A stretch of DNA of 64,000 nt from an uncultured Psychrobacter sp. (GTDB lineage Bacteria; Pseudomonadota; Gammaproteobacteria; Pseudomonadales; Moraxellaceae). Shown here one piece after another: positions 18,182-27,584 of this stretch (position 1 is its first letter; every line of letters begins with the position of its first letter). A model generated the notes under the pieces. That model searched no databases, was not told where the DNA came from, and saw only the letters and a list, made by a program, of their open reading frames with translations. Both the position numbers and the translations under genes were made by a program. The stretch covers positions 1 through 64,000 of the forward strand of contig NZ_CANKZC010000001.1 in the NCBI RefSeq assembly GCF_947488565.1, read 5' to 3'.

Positions 18182-20744
18182 TATGTGCAGGACCTCTTGC
18201 GCCTGCTACGTTAGGATACTCTATCGCTTCTGGCTGATCGTCGTCTGTCTGACCTTCAACCTCTGGTGGATTGATATCTGTAGCATGCGGCACGAGTTGT
18301 GGCTTAACTTTATCGTCATCAATACCGCAGTTGTCCTCATCTTCGGTCAAACTCTCAAGCGCATCAAAGTTTACGTTTGTGTCGATCTCCCACGCCTCAC
18401 CTTGCATACGCATCACCGCTTTTAATACTGCCTCTGGAGTCGCAGGCATCGTAAGTTCTGGGTTCTTTTTATAATCACTCAAGCTTGCAATTGCATTATT
18501 AATAGCACACCAAACGCTCGCTGCCAGCATAAAAGGTGGCTCACCAACTGCTTTAGAATTATAAATGGTTTGCTCTTCATTTTTACGATCATATAGCTTA
18601 ACGTTAAATTGTTTTGGCAGATCGTGTGACGTTGGAATCTTATAATTGGCGGGGCTATTAGACGCTAGTGTGCCCTTTTTATCCCAAGTCAACTCCTCCG
18701 TAGTGAGCCATCCCATACCTTGCACAAAACCGCCTTCGATCTGACCAATATCAATAGCTGGGTTAATCGATTGTCCAGCATCGTGTAAGATATCGCAGCG
18801 CAGAACTCGGTACTCACCAGTTAACGTATCTATTTCAACTTCAGAACACGCAGCACCTAGAGCGAAGTAAAAGAAAGGTCGACCCCACGCTTTAGAGCGG
18901 TTATAAAATATCTTAGGCGTTTTATAATAGCCCGTAGAAGATAGGCTAACGCGGTGCTGATAAGCCAACTGCACCATTTCCGCAAAAGTGAAGTCTTCCT
19001 TATCGCCAATATAGACATGATTGCGCTCAAAACGTATGTCTTCTTGCGCCACTGCAAAATGCTCAGCGGCAAACTCGACAAGGCGTGCCTTAATAGTTAA
19101 GCAAGCGTTTTGCGCGGCTTTACCGTTGATATCAGTGCCTGATGAAGCCGCTGTCGGTGAGGTATTGGGTACTTTATCAGTACGCGTTGCGGATACTTTT
19201 ACAGTATCTAAATCTACGGCAAACTCATTGGCGACGATTTGAGCGATTTTGACAAATAGCCCTTGCCCCATCTCTGTACCGCCATGATTGAGATGGATGC
19301 TGCCATCGGTATAAATATGTACCAGAGCACCTGCTTGATTGAGCGTCTGCACGGTAAACGAGATGCCAAACTTCACAGGTGTTAGGGCAATACCAAGACG
19401 TTTGTCACTGCCTGCAGCTTCGGCTTGCTCATTGGCTTTTATCATCTGCTGGCGGCGCTTATCATAATCACAGTCTGATGCCAGCGTATTCATAATCGTT
19501 GCCAGATCAAAATGCTCGATTGGCTGACCATAATGAGTGCTTTGACCATTTTGGTAGAGGTTCGTCAAACGCACTTGTAGAGGGTCTTTGCCCAATGTAT
19601 AAGCAATTTGATCCATCATATATTCGGCAGTCATCAGACCTTGAGGCCCGCCAAAACCACGATAGGCCGTGTTCGACACCGTATGCGTTTTGCAGCGATG
19701 TCCTGCCACCTGTGCGGCTGGATAATAATACGCGTTGTCACAGTGGAACATCGCACGATCAACGATAGCATCGGACAAGTCTGGTGCATAACCACACAAG
19801 CCAGCCAGCTGCATATCGACACCTAGGATTTGCCCTGAGTCATCAACACCGACTTCATAACGATTGACAAATTCGTGGCGTTTACCGGTCACAACCATAT
19901 CATCTTGCCGATCTAAGCGCATACTGACAGGTACATTGTGACGCTTGGCAATGATACCGCAAAAGCAGGCCCATGCAGCTGCTTGGGTTTCTTTGCCGCC
20001 AAAACCGCCGCCCATTCTACGCACAACCGTATTGACCGCATGAAAAGGCAGATCTGTCACCTCAGCAACCAGCTGCTGCACCTCACTTGGATGCTGCGAT
20101 GACGTATAGACTTCAAGCCCGCCATCATCGCAAGGCACCACATACGACACCTGCCCTTCAAGATAAAAGTGCTCTTGTCCGAGCATGTGAATATGGCCTG
20201 CGATACGATTGGGCGCATTTGCAAGTGCTGCATCGGTATCACCGCGCTGCATAAAATGGCTTGGACGTACAAACTGCTTTTGTTCTAATGCTTCATCAAC
20301 ACTCAGTATTGCTGATAATGGTTCATACTCTATCACGGCTTTAAGCACGGCTTTTTTTGCGGCACGGTGAGTGGTTGCCACGACCAAAAACAGCGTCTGA
20401 CCCACGTATTGTGTGATCTCATCGACCATCAATGGTTCACCATCGAAGACCGCTCCGATGTCCGTTTGGGCAGGCAAATCCTTAAAGCTTAGAACATCAA
20501 TCACCCCGTCAGCTGCTTTGACTGCGCTGAGATCCATACTGGTTACCCGAGCATGAGCGTGACTGCTTTTACCGACAGCCAGATGTAGCGTACCCTGCGG
20601 CTTCAAGATATCATCCACATAAGTAGCCGTGCCCATGACATGGCTTATCGCACTATCATGCTTGGCAGAAGTGCCGATTTTGTTTTTAGGCGGACGTACA
20701 CGGCGAATACTGTAGCTGTCAAATAAGGATGATTGATGGCTCAT
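18159..20744 (-). CDS. xdhB: Xanthine dehydrogenase, molybdopterin-binding subunit
   Basis: This is the large catalytic subunit (861 residues) that hydroxylates hypoxanthine to xanthine and urate at a molybdenum centre. Family motifs are GTATYVDDI near the N-terminus, QEHFYLEGQ, GGGFGGKETQ, the substrate-arginine loop AYRGFGGPQG, and the catalytic glutamate in VGEPPFMLAASVW. The last 60-70 residues form an acidic, Asp/Glu-rich tail not normally present. Its start overlaps the stop of xdhA by four bases (ATGA), so xdhA, xdhB and xdhC are one transcriptional and translational unit. Confidence 0.96.
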   Translation of the reverse strand: MSHQSSLFDSYSIRRVRPPKNKIGTSAKHDSAISHVMGTATYVDDILKPQGTLHLAVGKSSHAHARVTSMDLSAVKAADGVIDVLSFKDLPAQTDIGAVFDGEPLMVDEITQYVGQTLFLVVATTHRAAKKAVLKAVIEYEPLSAILSVDEALEQKQFVRPSHFMQRGDTDAALANAPNRIAGHIHMLGQEHFYLEGQVSYVVPCDDGGLEVYTSSQHPSEVQQLVAEVTDLPFHAVNTVVRRMGGGFGGKETQAAAWACFCGIIAKRHNVPVSMRLDRQDDMVVTGKRHEFVNRYEVGVDDSGQILGVDMQLAGLCGYAPDLSDAIVDRAMFHCDNAYYYPAAQVAGHRCKTHTVSNTAYRGFGGPQGLMTAEYMMDQIAYTLGKDPLQVRLTNLYQNGQSTHYGQPIEHFDLATIMNTLASDCDYDKRRQQMIKANEQAEAAGSDKRLGIALTPVKFGISFTVQTLNQAGALVHIYTDGSIHLNHGGTEMGQGLFVKIAQIVANEFAVDLDTVKVSATRTDKVPNTSPTAASSGTDINGKAAQNACLTIKARLVEFAAEHFAVAQEDIRFERNHVYIGDKEDFTFAEMVQLAYQHRVSLSSTGYYKTPKIFYNRSKAWGRPFFYFALGAACSEVEIDTLTGEYRVLRCDILHDAGQSINPAIDIGQIEGGFVQGMGWLTTEELTWDKKGTLASNSPANYKIPTSHDLPKQFNVKLYDRKNEEQTIYNSKAVGEPPFMLAASVWCAINNAIASLSDYKKNPELTMPATPEAVLKAVMRMQGEAWEIDTNVNFDALESLTEDEDNCGIDDDKVKPQLVPHATDINPPEVEGQTDDDQPEAIEYPNVAGARGPAHSEPTHSE

Positions 20745-22489
20745 GATGATTCTCTCTCAGTTTGCGTCTCTGTTATCAGCTGCTTACCACATTTAATCAA
20801 TAATCGTTGCACCACATGCAAGCGATACTCACGGCTGGCTCGAACATCTGTTAACGGCGAGACATCCATCGGTAATGCTTTTGCAGCGCTCTCAAAACTT
20901 GCGACCTCAAGAGGCTGTCCTAAAAGTGCTTGCTGACAATTTTTTGCTAATAAAGGTATTGCAGCCATACCGCCTAGACCAATCTTTGCATGATCAATGC
21001 TTGTACCATCTGTTGATAAATCAATTCTTACAGCGACCAAGCAAGCGGAAATATCATCTTCATAACGCTTGCTGATTTTATGAATAAACAGCTGCTGATT
21101 ATCCTGCATAAGCGGTATATCAATAGCGACAATATAACTGCCTGCCCGCAGCTTGGTCTTTTTATAATCTACAAAAAATTCCGTTAAAGATATTATCTCG
21201 TCAATATAAGACTTTTTATCATATTCATTTTTATTGACTGTATCTTTATCACTCATCTTTTCCGCACTATTATCATTGTTATTATCAGGACCACAATGAC
21301 GCAAATGAACGCGAGCATCTAACGCGAGCAAAATGGGAGGCAGATCTCCAATAGGCGAGGCATTGGCAATATTACCGCCAAGTGTACCCATATTACGTAT
21401 TTGCGGTGACGCAATTCTGGCAAATAGCGTAGCAAAGGCAGGAAAGTACTGTTCAAGTATCGGCAGCATTTGCTGATAGGTCATACCTGCACCAAGTCTC
21501 AAAGTTTTCGCTTCTATACTGGTATTATTAGCACTATCTGATGTAGATTGAGACTCTAAATCAGACAATGACCAAGATTTTAGCTCGTCAATGGCCGATA
21601 GCTGAATGATTGTTTCATGGTCAACTAAGTGCTGAGTGATACTCAATCCTAAATCTGTACCACCCGCCCAAATAGTCGCCGTTGGGTATAAGGCTAATAG
21701 CTCATCGAGCTCGTCCATTGATTTTGGAATAAACAACTGCCGTATACCTTTAGCTAACGCCAGCGTACTAGTTGACGCCTGGTCTACTATATTTGTTGCT
21801 GTGCTTTTGGGTAGCGATTTTTTGTCGTTTGCCATAACGTCGGTGGCTAGACTTATGGTCAAGTCCTTTGCGACTGTCTGATCAGCGTCTCTTTGGCGGC
21901 CGATTTTACCCATCATTAGACCTGCTTCAATGATGGGCCGATAGCCAGTACATCGGCACAAATTCCCCGATATTGAGGCGACGATATCATCATAACTTAA
22001 ATCATTGTCGCCTTGTTCACCGTTTGTAACGTCTTGCTTGGCAGTGACTGGCTTAACATGGTTATGTTGCATACGATGATTTTCATATACGTTTGCAAGC
22101 GACATCACAAAACCTGGGGTACAAAATCCGCATTGCGAGCCATGACAGTCAACCATCGCTTGCTGTGCAGGGTGTAACAGTGCCCGCTCTGGGTGATGCG
22201 CTGGGTTATCCGCTAGATAAGACGCTGTCATCAGGTGATGCCCATCCATCAACGACAATAGAGTAATACAGGAGTTGAAGGTATAAAAAGGAGTGCTGTC
22301 ACTAGACTCGCTGGTTGCATGACTGGGCAGACGCTGCGCCATGATTGTACATGCACCGCAATCTCCACTACCGCAGCCTTCTTTAGTGTCAGTTTGATGT
22401 TCATACGAGCGCAGATACTCAAGTACCGTCGTATTTGGATTGAGTTGGGTTATCTCGTGGCGCTTTTCGTTTAGATAAAAACTAATCAT
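20741..22489 (-). CDS. xdhA: Xanthine dehydrogenase, FeS/FAD subunit
   Basis: This is the small subunit that passes electrons from the molybdenum centre to NAD+. The N-terminus has a plant-type [2Fe-2S] domain (CGSGDCGACT, residues about 39-48), then the second helical [2Fe-2S] domain (CGFCTPGFVMSL and GNLCRCTGYRP). The FAD-binding domain of the CO-dehydrogenase flavoprotein type follows (WAGGTDLGL; RNMGTLGGNIANASPIGD). At 582 residues it is longer than the usual 480-500 because of two Ser/Asp-rich linkers (near 130-155 and 390-430). It is the first gene of the xdhABC unit. Confidence 0.95.
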   Translation of the reverse strand: MISFYLNEKRHEITQLNPNTTVLEYLRSYEHQTDTKEGCGSGDCGACTIMAQRLPSHATSESSDSTPFYTFNSCITLLSLMDGHHLMTASYLADNPAHHPERALLHPAQQAMVDCHGSQCGFCTPGFVMSLANVYENHRMQHNHVKPVTAKQDVTNGEQGDNDLSYDDIVASISGNLCRCTGYRPIIEAGLMMGKIGRQRDADQTVAKDLTISLATDVMANDKKSLPKSTATNIVDQASTSTLALAKGIRQLFIPKSMDELDELLALYPTATIWAGGTDLGLSITQHLVDHETIIQLSAIDELKSWSLSDLESQSTSDSANNTSIEAKTLRLGAGMTYQQMLPILEQYFPAFATLFARIASPQIRNMGTLGGNIANASPIGDLPPILLALDARVHLRHCGPDNNNDNSAEKMSDKDTVNKNEYDKKSYIDEIISLTEFFVDYKKTKLRAGSYIVAIDIPLMQDNQQLFIHKISKRYEDDISACLVAVRIDLSTDGTSIDHAKIGLGGMAAIPLLAKNCQQALLGQPLEVASFESAAKALPMDVSPLTDVRASREYRLHVVQRLLIKCGKQLITETQTERESS

Positions 22490-22842
22490 AGCAGGACTCG
22501 GCTAAAAAATTGAGCTTTATAAAATATAGTTATAGGACGATATTCTGAACTTTAACAGACTAAAAGTTCAATAGAACATAAGCCTGACACCCCTATAAAC
22601 GTGACTATTCAGTCAGGTTTTATTTATATTATCACCCCTATTGCTTGCCTACAAGCAATTAAATATCGTTTATCCAAACTTTTAAAACCCATCTGATAGG
22701 TTATAAAATACTTTAAAATTTCCAAAAAAAACGGTTAGCGATTATTTACAGGCAGTTTAAAACCTCGTAAACAAACACTAACCGTTACTTATATGACACT
22801 AAGTTCTATCTAATGACTTAATTATTAACTTTTTAGGTTTTG
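22490..22842. other. Intergenic upstream of xdhA
   Basis: This 353-bp AT-rich stretch has no coding sequence. It holds the terminator of the PutA C-terminal-domain gene (22724-22785) and a second hairpin, CCTGAC/GTCAGG, at 22583-22617, followed by TTTTATTT on the plus strand although no plus-strand gene precedes it. The xdhA promoter must lie here but I cannot point to it. Confidence 0.5.
22724..22785 (-). terminator. Terminator of the putA cluster
   Basis: On the minus strand the outer stem ACGGTTAG/CTAACCGT encloses a smaller TTTAC/GTAAA hairpin and is followed by a T8 run. It ends transcription about 60 bp past the stop of the C-terminal-domain gene. Confidence 0.75.
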
Positions 22843-23532
22843 CTATGTTCCAAGCTCAAGCAAGCTTGCATTACCACCAATAGCTGTCGTATTGATAGTT
22901 ATCACTCGCTCAGTCACAAAACGATGCAGATAATCTGGCGTTAGCATGTCTGATAAGCCCTCCATATCTGTCACTGCGATTACTTGGGTTAAGATACCAT
23001 CAGTATCGGCCAATGTTTGACTGACTTCTTGTACTTCAGCAGCGCTACCTGCAACCGCTACTTGAGCAAGGCGGTCGATATGTAGCAAAGTAATCGTTTG
23101 TGAGTCGTTTGCCACACTTAGCACATCATCACTGATACCAGTGTCATAAAGTACTTTGGCGGCTTCTACGCACATCTCTTCTTGGCTTGGACAATGCAAA
23201 ATGACTTCATTTCCTGTCAATAGTGCTGCGATAAGCTGACCGAGTACCGCCATTGTTTTGGCAGACTCGCCGCCGACAACCATTGTCTTACCACGAGCAG
23301 TCACATAAAGATCGTTAGACTCGCCTGTAGCACCCGTCATACGATGTACCTCATCTAGGCTGGGCGCTGAGCTCAACAGATGATTGAACAAGCGACGCGC
23401 TTTATTGGCGTCCCCTGTGAACAATGCCAGCTTAGGAACAGCAGCTTCTAGATAAGTGGCACGCTGTACGGCACCAAGTAATCGCCAAGCTTCACAAACT
23501 TGAGCATGATTTTTTTTAAATTCGTTCGCCAT
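22843..23532 (-). CDS. Stand-alone PutA C-terminal (ALDH-superfamily) domain protein
   Basis: The 229-residue protein matches the non-catalytic C-terminal domain of long PutA proteins, which caps the channel between the two active sites. The strongest sign is its end, VITINTTAIGGNASLLELGT, which mirrors the conserved terminal segment of E. coli-type PutA. There is also an AAALLTGNEVILHC stretch like the degenerate Rossmann core. It begins 12 bases after the putA stop. The stop codon is embedded in a strong ribosome site (TAAGGAG), and the two frames differ, so this is an organised gene split and not a single stop mutation. It probably works as a separate subunit of PutA. Confidence 0.82.
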   Translation of the reverse strand: MANEFKKNHAQVCEAWRLLGAVQRATYLEAAVPKLALFTGDANKARRLFNHLLSSAPSLDEVHRMTGATGESNDLYVTARGKTMVVGGESAKTMAVLGQLIAALLTGNEVILHCPSQEEMCVEAAKVLYDTGISDDVLSVANDSQTITLLHIDRLAQVAVAGSAAEVQEVSQTLADTDGILTQVIAVTDMEGLSDMLTPDYLHRFVTERVITINTTAIGGNASLLELGT

Positions 23533-23543
23533 GTTGCTACTCC

Positions 23544-26500
23544 TTATGCAAGCTCTGTTTGAGTGGTTGATGTCGTATTGTTTACAGTACTAGATGCTTC
23601 GGTAGCCAGTTTTGTAGCGTTTGGTTTTGCTGAGCTAAAAGACTCAGAGCTTAGCTTCATCAAACGCGGCACATAATGCGGGCCACCAGCTTTTGGGCCA
23701 GTACCTGATAAGCCGCAGCCGCCGAAAGGTTGAACGTTGACCACAGCACCGATTTGGTTACGGTTGACATAAGTATTACCCACGACAGCGCGGCGCTCGA
23801 TATGCTCAGCGATATTTTCAATACGGCTGTGAATACCGAGGGTTAAACCAAAACCTGTCGCATTAATCGCATCGATAAGCTGATCCAACTCGCGAGCCTT
23901 GTAACGCAGTACGTGCAATATCGGACCGAAATGCTCGCCGCCAATAACGTCAATGGTTTGCACTTCGATCGCTGTTGGCAATACAAAGGTGGATTGCTCT
24001 TCACTGACTACTGAGCTGGTACTCATAGGCGTCTGTGCCAAAATATTGGCTGTCGGCTCAGATTTCATACGTTCAATATGACTCTCAAGTCCCTGCTTAG
24101 CATCAGCATCAATCACTGGGCCCACATCTGTTGCAACGTAGGTTGGATTACCTACGACTAGCTCTGCCATATGGCCTTGTAGCAATTCAATCAGTCCATC
24201 TGCCACATCTTCTTGTACACACAAGATACGACAGGCAGAACAGCGCTGTCCTGCTGAGCCAAATGCTGATAGCACGGCATCCTTAACCACTTGCTCAGGC
24301 AATGCCGTTGAGTCGACAATCATGGCGTTTTGTCCACCAGTTTCAGCGATCAAAATTGGCAGCTCGCCATTTGCTTGCGCATGATCATTTAAGCTTTGGT
24401 TGATACGCTGCGCGGTTTGCGTTGAGCCTGTAAATATCACGCCAGATAAGTTGTCTGCTGCTGTCAGCGCGCCGCCTACTTCACCTGCACCAGTGACAAA
24501 CTGTAGCGCCTCACTTGGCACGCCAGCTTGATACATCAACTTGGCACCAAAATGTGCGATTAAGCTGGTTTGTTCTGCTGGCTTTGCCACCACCGTATTG
24601 CCCGCTGCTAATGCCGCAACGATTTGGCCTGTATAGATTGCCAATGGGAAGTTCCATGGGCTAATACAGACAAAGGTGCCACGTGCCTTATAAACTTGAC
24701 GCGACTGCTTACCAGCTAAGTCTGTAAATTCATGCGTGATATCATTTAGGCGCTCCGCTTCGTCAGCATAAAAACGACAAAAATCGACCGCTTCTTTGAT
24801 CTCATCAATGCTGTCTTGCGTCGTTTTACCCGCCTCGATTTGGCATAGTGCCATTAGCTCAGCGTAGTTTTCTTCATACAAATCGGCAGTTTTGCGTAAG
24901 ATAGCGGCACGCTCAGAGGCTGGTACTGCTTGCCATTTTGCTTGTCCTGCCACAGCAGCGTCGATGGCTTGACGAGCCAACTCTGCATTGGCATATTGCA
25001 CTTTGCCAGCGATAACATTATGGTTCCAAGGCGCACGTACCGTATGACTGTCAAGGGGCTGATTTGCGCCATCTTGCTCAAATGTATTGACTGCTTGGCC
25101 GTTAATAACAGGTGCTGCTGACCATGTGTTATCTAAGTGACTGTCAATCGCTGTTTTGAACGGCTGCCATTGCGACTCTACAAATATATTGGGCCCAAAA
25201 CTAGCACGGCGCTTGCCATAGATATCTAGTGGTAACGGAATCTCGGGATTATGCAGAGTCTCATTGGCCAATAGCTTGTCATATGGGTGTACTGTGAGCT
25301 TCTCAATCGGATACGACTTATCTAATAACTGATGCACAAATGAGCTGTTCGCGCCATTTTCAAGCAAGCGGCGCACTAAGTATGGCAATAAGTCTTGATG
25401 AGCGCCAACAGGAGCATAGATACGTACAGGAATACTGTATGACTGTAAAATATGATCGTAAAGCGCGTCTCCCATTCCATGTAGACGCTGGAACTCAAAG
25501 TCTCTGTGCGTACTCATGGTCATGACAGATGCCAAGGTATGGGCGTTGTGAGTTGCAAACTGTGGCCAAATTAAACCACGTAAGTGTTCTGACAATAAAA
25601 ACCGGGCGCAAGCAAGATAGGCGGTATCTGTGCCCTCTTTGCGGGTCCAAACTGGATAGCCTGACAGACCTTTTTGCTGCGCAAGCTTAATCTCAAAGTC
25701 CCAGTACGCGCCTTTGACCAAACGTAGCGGAATACGGTCGCCCACTTCTTTGGCCAAACGCGCAAGCCATGCAAATATCGCAATCGCACGTTTTGAGTAG
25801 CCCTGAACGACTAGCCCTAGGCCATCCCAGCCTATGGTCAATGGGTCACGATATAGTGATTCAAATAACTTTAAAGAGATTTCAAGACGATCTGCTTCTT
25901 CTGCATCGATACTGATATCGACATCGACTTCGCGTGCCGCTTCGATAAGCAACAAGCAGCGCTGACGTAGTAGCCCTAAGACTTGTGCCTCCTGCGTTGC
26001 TTCATAACGTGGATGTAGCGCTGACAACTTGATAGATACAGAGGGCTTAGGCATGCCTTCTTTGACTTTAACATTGGCAGTTGCTTTGATTGCATGTAGG
26101 TAGTCATTGAAGTACTTTTCAGCGTCTTTATTAGTGATGGCCGCCTCGCCTAGCATATCGAACGAGTAGGTATAGCCTTTATTGCGATAAGGTTGGCTGT
26201 TTTTATTGGCCTCTTCAATGGTCTCACCCAACACAAACTGATGACCCATAATACGCATGGCTTTTTGCATCGCACCGCGAATCATTGGCTCGCCCATTTT
26301 TTTGGTCATGCGATCCAAAAACCCAGAGGCGGTGGTACTGCTGTCAATACTGACCACACGGCCGGTCATCATCATGCCCCATGTTGAGGCATTGACCATA
26401 AAACCGTTGTCATCTTTTAGATGTTTTTTCCAGTCCGCCACACTCATTTTGTCACGGATTAGTGCATCAGCCGTATAACTGTCAGGCACTCGAATCAACG

Positions 26501-26828
26501 CTTCAGCCAAGCTCATTAGCAAGATACCTTCTTGAGTATCAAGGCTGTATTCAAGTAGCAATGAATCTACCATCTTGATCGCTTTGCCATCATTACGTAC
26601 GTATTCAACCAGCTTACGTGTCTGCTCGCTAGCATCATCGCGCTCTTTATCACTAGGCTTAGCTAGGGGTAGCAACTTGCTCAACCAGCGGTCTTCATCG
26701 ACACTATACAATGGTGATATACGCGCATACAGGTCATCTGCTGACTGAGTAATATACTCAGGTGCAAGCAAATCGATAGGATCAAATAAAATAGGCTCTT
26801 TGGGGCTAAACTGGTCTATTGGGTTCAT
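23544..26828 (-). CDS. putA: Bifunctional proline dehydrogenase / P5C dehydrogenase
   Basis: This enzyme oxidises proline to glutamate in two steps at the membrane surface. The 1094-residue chain has a helical arm, the PRODH barrel (SIDAEEADRLEISLKLFE; LVKGAYWDFEIK; NGANSSFVHQ) and an ALDH domain (ISPWNFPLAIYTGQ; FTGSTQTAQR; catalytic Cys in GSAGQRCSACR; Glu in ETGGQNAM). It lacks the N-terminal ribbon-helix-helix repressor domain, so it should not regulate its own gene. It ends soon after the ALDH core (GPKAGGPHYVPRL) with a low-complexity Ser/Thr/Asn tail; the usual C-terminal domain is in the next gene. I chose the ATG at 26828 for its GGAG site; an in-frame ATG lies 48 bases upstream. Confidence 0.95.
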   Translation of the reverse strand: MNPIDQFSPKEPILFDPIDLLAPEYITQSADDLYARISPLYSVDEDRWLSKLLPLAKPSDKERDDASEQTRKLVEYVRNDGKAIKMVDSLLLEYSLDTQEGILLMSLAEALIRVPDSYTADALIRDKMSVADWKKHLKDDNGFMVNASTWGMMMTGRVVSIDSSTTASGFLDRMTKKMGEPMIRGAMQKAMRIMGHQFVLGETIEEANKNSQPYRNKGYTYSFDMLGEAAITNKDAEKYFNDYLHAIKATANVKVKEGMPKPSVSIKLSALHPRYEATQEAQVLGLLRQRCLLLIEAAREVDVDISIDAEEADRLEISLKLFESLYRDPLTIGWDGLGLVVQGYSKRAIAIFAWLARLAKEVGDRIPLRLVKGAYWDFEIKLAQQKGLSGYPVWTRKEGTDTAYLACARFLLSEHLRGLIWPQFATHNAHTLASVMTMSTHRDFEFQRLHGMGDALYDHILQSYSIPVRIYAPVGAHQDLLPYLVRRLLENGANSSFVHQLLDKSYPIEKLTVHPYDKLLANETLHNPEIPLPLDIYGKRRASFGPNIFVESQWQPFKTAIDSHLDNTWSAAPVINGQAVNTFEQDGANQPLDSHTVRAPWNHNVIAGKVQYANAELARQAIDAAVAGQAKWQAVPASERAAILRKTADLYEENYAELMALCQIEAGKTTQDSIDEIKEAVDFCRFYADEAERLNDITHEFTDLAGKQSRQVYKARGTFVCISPWNFPLAIYTGQIVAALAAGNTVVAKPAEQTSLIAHFGAKLMYQAGVPSEALQFVTGAGEVGGALTAADNLSGVIFTGSTQTAQRINQSLNDHAQANGELPILIAETGGQNAMIVDSTALPEQVVKDAVLSAFGSAGQRCSACRILCVQEDVADGLIELLQGHMAELVVGNPTYVATDVGPVIDADAKQGLESHIERMKSEPTANILAQTPMSTSSVVSEEQSTFVLPTAIEVQTIDVIGGEHFGPILHVLRYKARELDQLIDAINATGFGLTLGIHSRIENIAEHIERRAVVGNTYVNRNQIGAVVNVQPFGGCGLSGTGPKAGGPHYVPRLMKLSSESFSSAKPNATKLATEASSTVNNTTSTTQTELA

Positions 26829-27584
26829 ACCAACTCCATAACTATCGTTAAAAAAACCATCATAAATGGCACGCATGGACTCTTAACGTCGCAAATATTT
26901 AGAATAAAGCAATTATACACTTGGCCAAATATCCACGATCAACAACCAATAATAGCTGTCTATAGGAGACCAAACGACACCATCACAAAACGAGCAAATC
27001 CAGCATAAGCTGGAGAGGGTTAAGTAGGTCGTTCGATTGTTAAAAAAAGTGCTACGTTAACAATTCAAAGGCAACAACGAACAGTTAAGCGGCATTAGTG
27101 CCTTCTTCTTGTTTGTAGTGAAAGGAGTGCGATCAACAGATAATGGCTTTTATATAAGCTGATTGAACCAAAACTATGATCTTGTATGACGCTAATTCAC
27201 TGTAAGAAAAACCTCTACGGCGTTGATTGAGGTGATGCGCTTAACCCCGTCATATTATCATGAAATAATTTTTCAAACTAACAATATCGCTCATTTATAT
27301 GAATAAATATGTTATTTAAAAACAAATAGTTAGCGGTATAAAGTTATAGATAGGTCCTAATTTATGGTCTTTTGTTGATTATTGGTTATTTAATAAGGTT
27401 TTTTGCAGCCATACTATTAATTCTTTGGTCATAGACGCCTGAGCTTTATACTAAAAAACCCTCCTTATCAGTGCAAGATAAAGAGGGTTAAAAACTAGTG
27501 GCCATTCATGCATATTAGTAGTTTGTATTCATACCAGATTCAATAGGCCCTAGTCGATATATTGGTATACATAGCATAAATAAG
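26829..27584. other. Intergenic upstream of putA
   Basis: This 756-bp region has no coding sequence that I can support. It holds the permease terminator (27453-27489) and a small perfect hairpin TCCAGC-ATAA-GCTGGA at 26999-27014. The rest presumably contains the putA promoter and operator, which I cannot identify. Confidence 0.5.
27453..27489 (-). terminator. Terminator of the purine permease gene
   Basis: On the minus strand a 13-bp stem (AACCCTCTTTATC with one G-T pair) and a 7-nt loop are followed by T6. It lies about 95 bp past the permease stop codon. Confidence 0.8.

Noticed and set aside
23532..23546. Simple frameshift or sequencing error splitting putA
   Set aside because: A stop codon embedded in a strong ribosome site and a well-placed ATG are unlikely by chance, though resequencing would settle it.
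26999..27014. Perfect hairpin TCCAGC/GCTGGA as a terminator
   Set aside because: No T run follows on either strand and no gene ends nearby.
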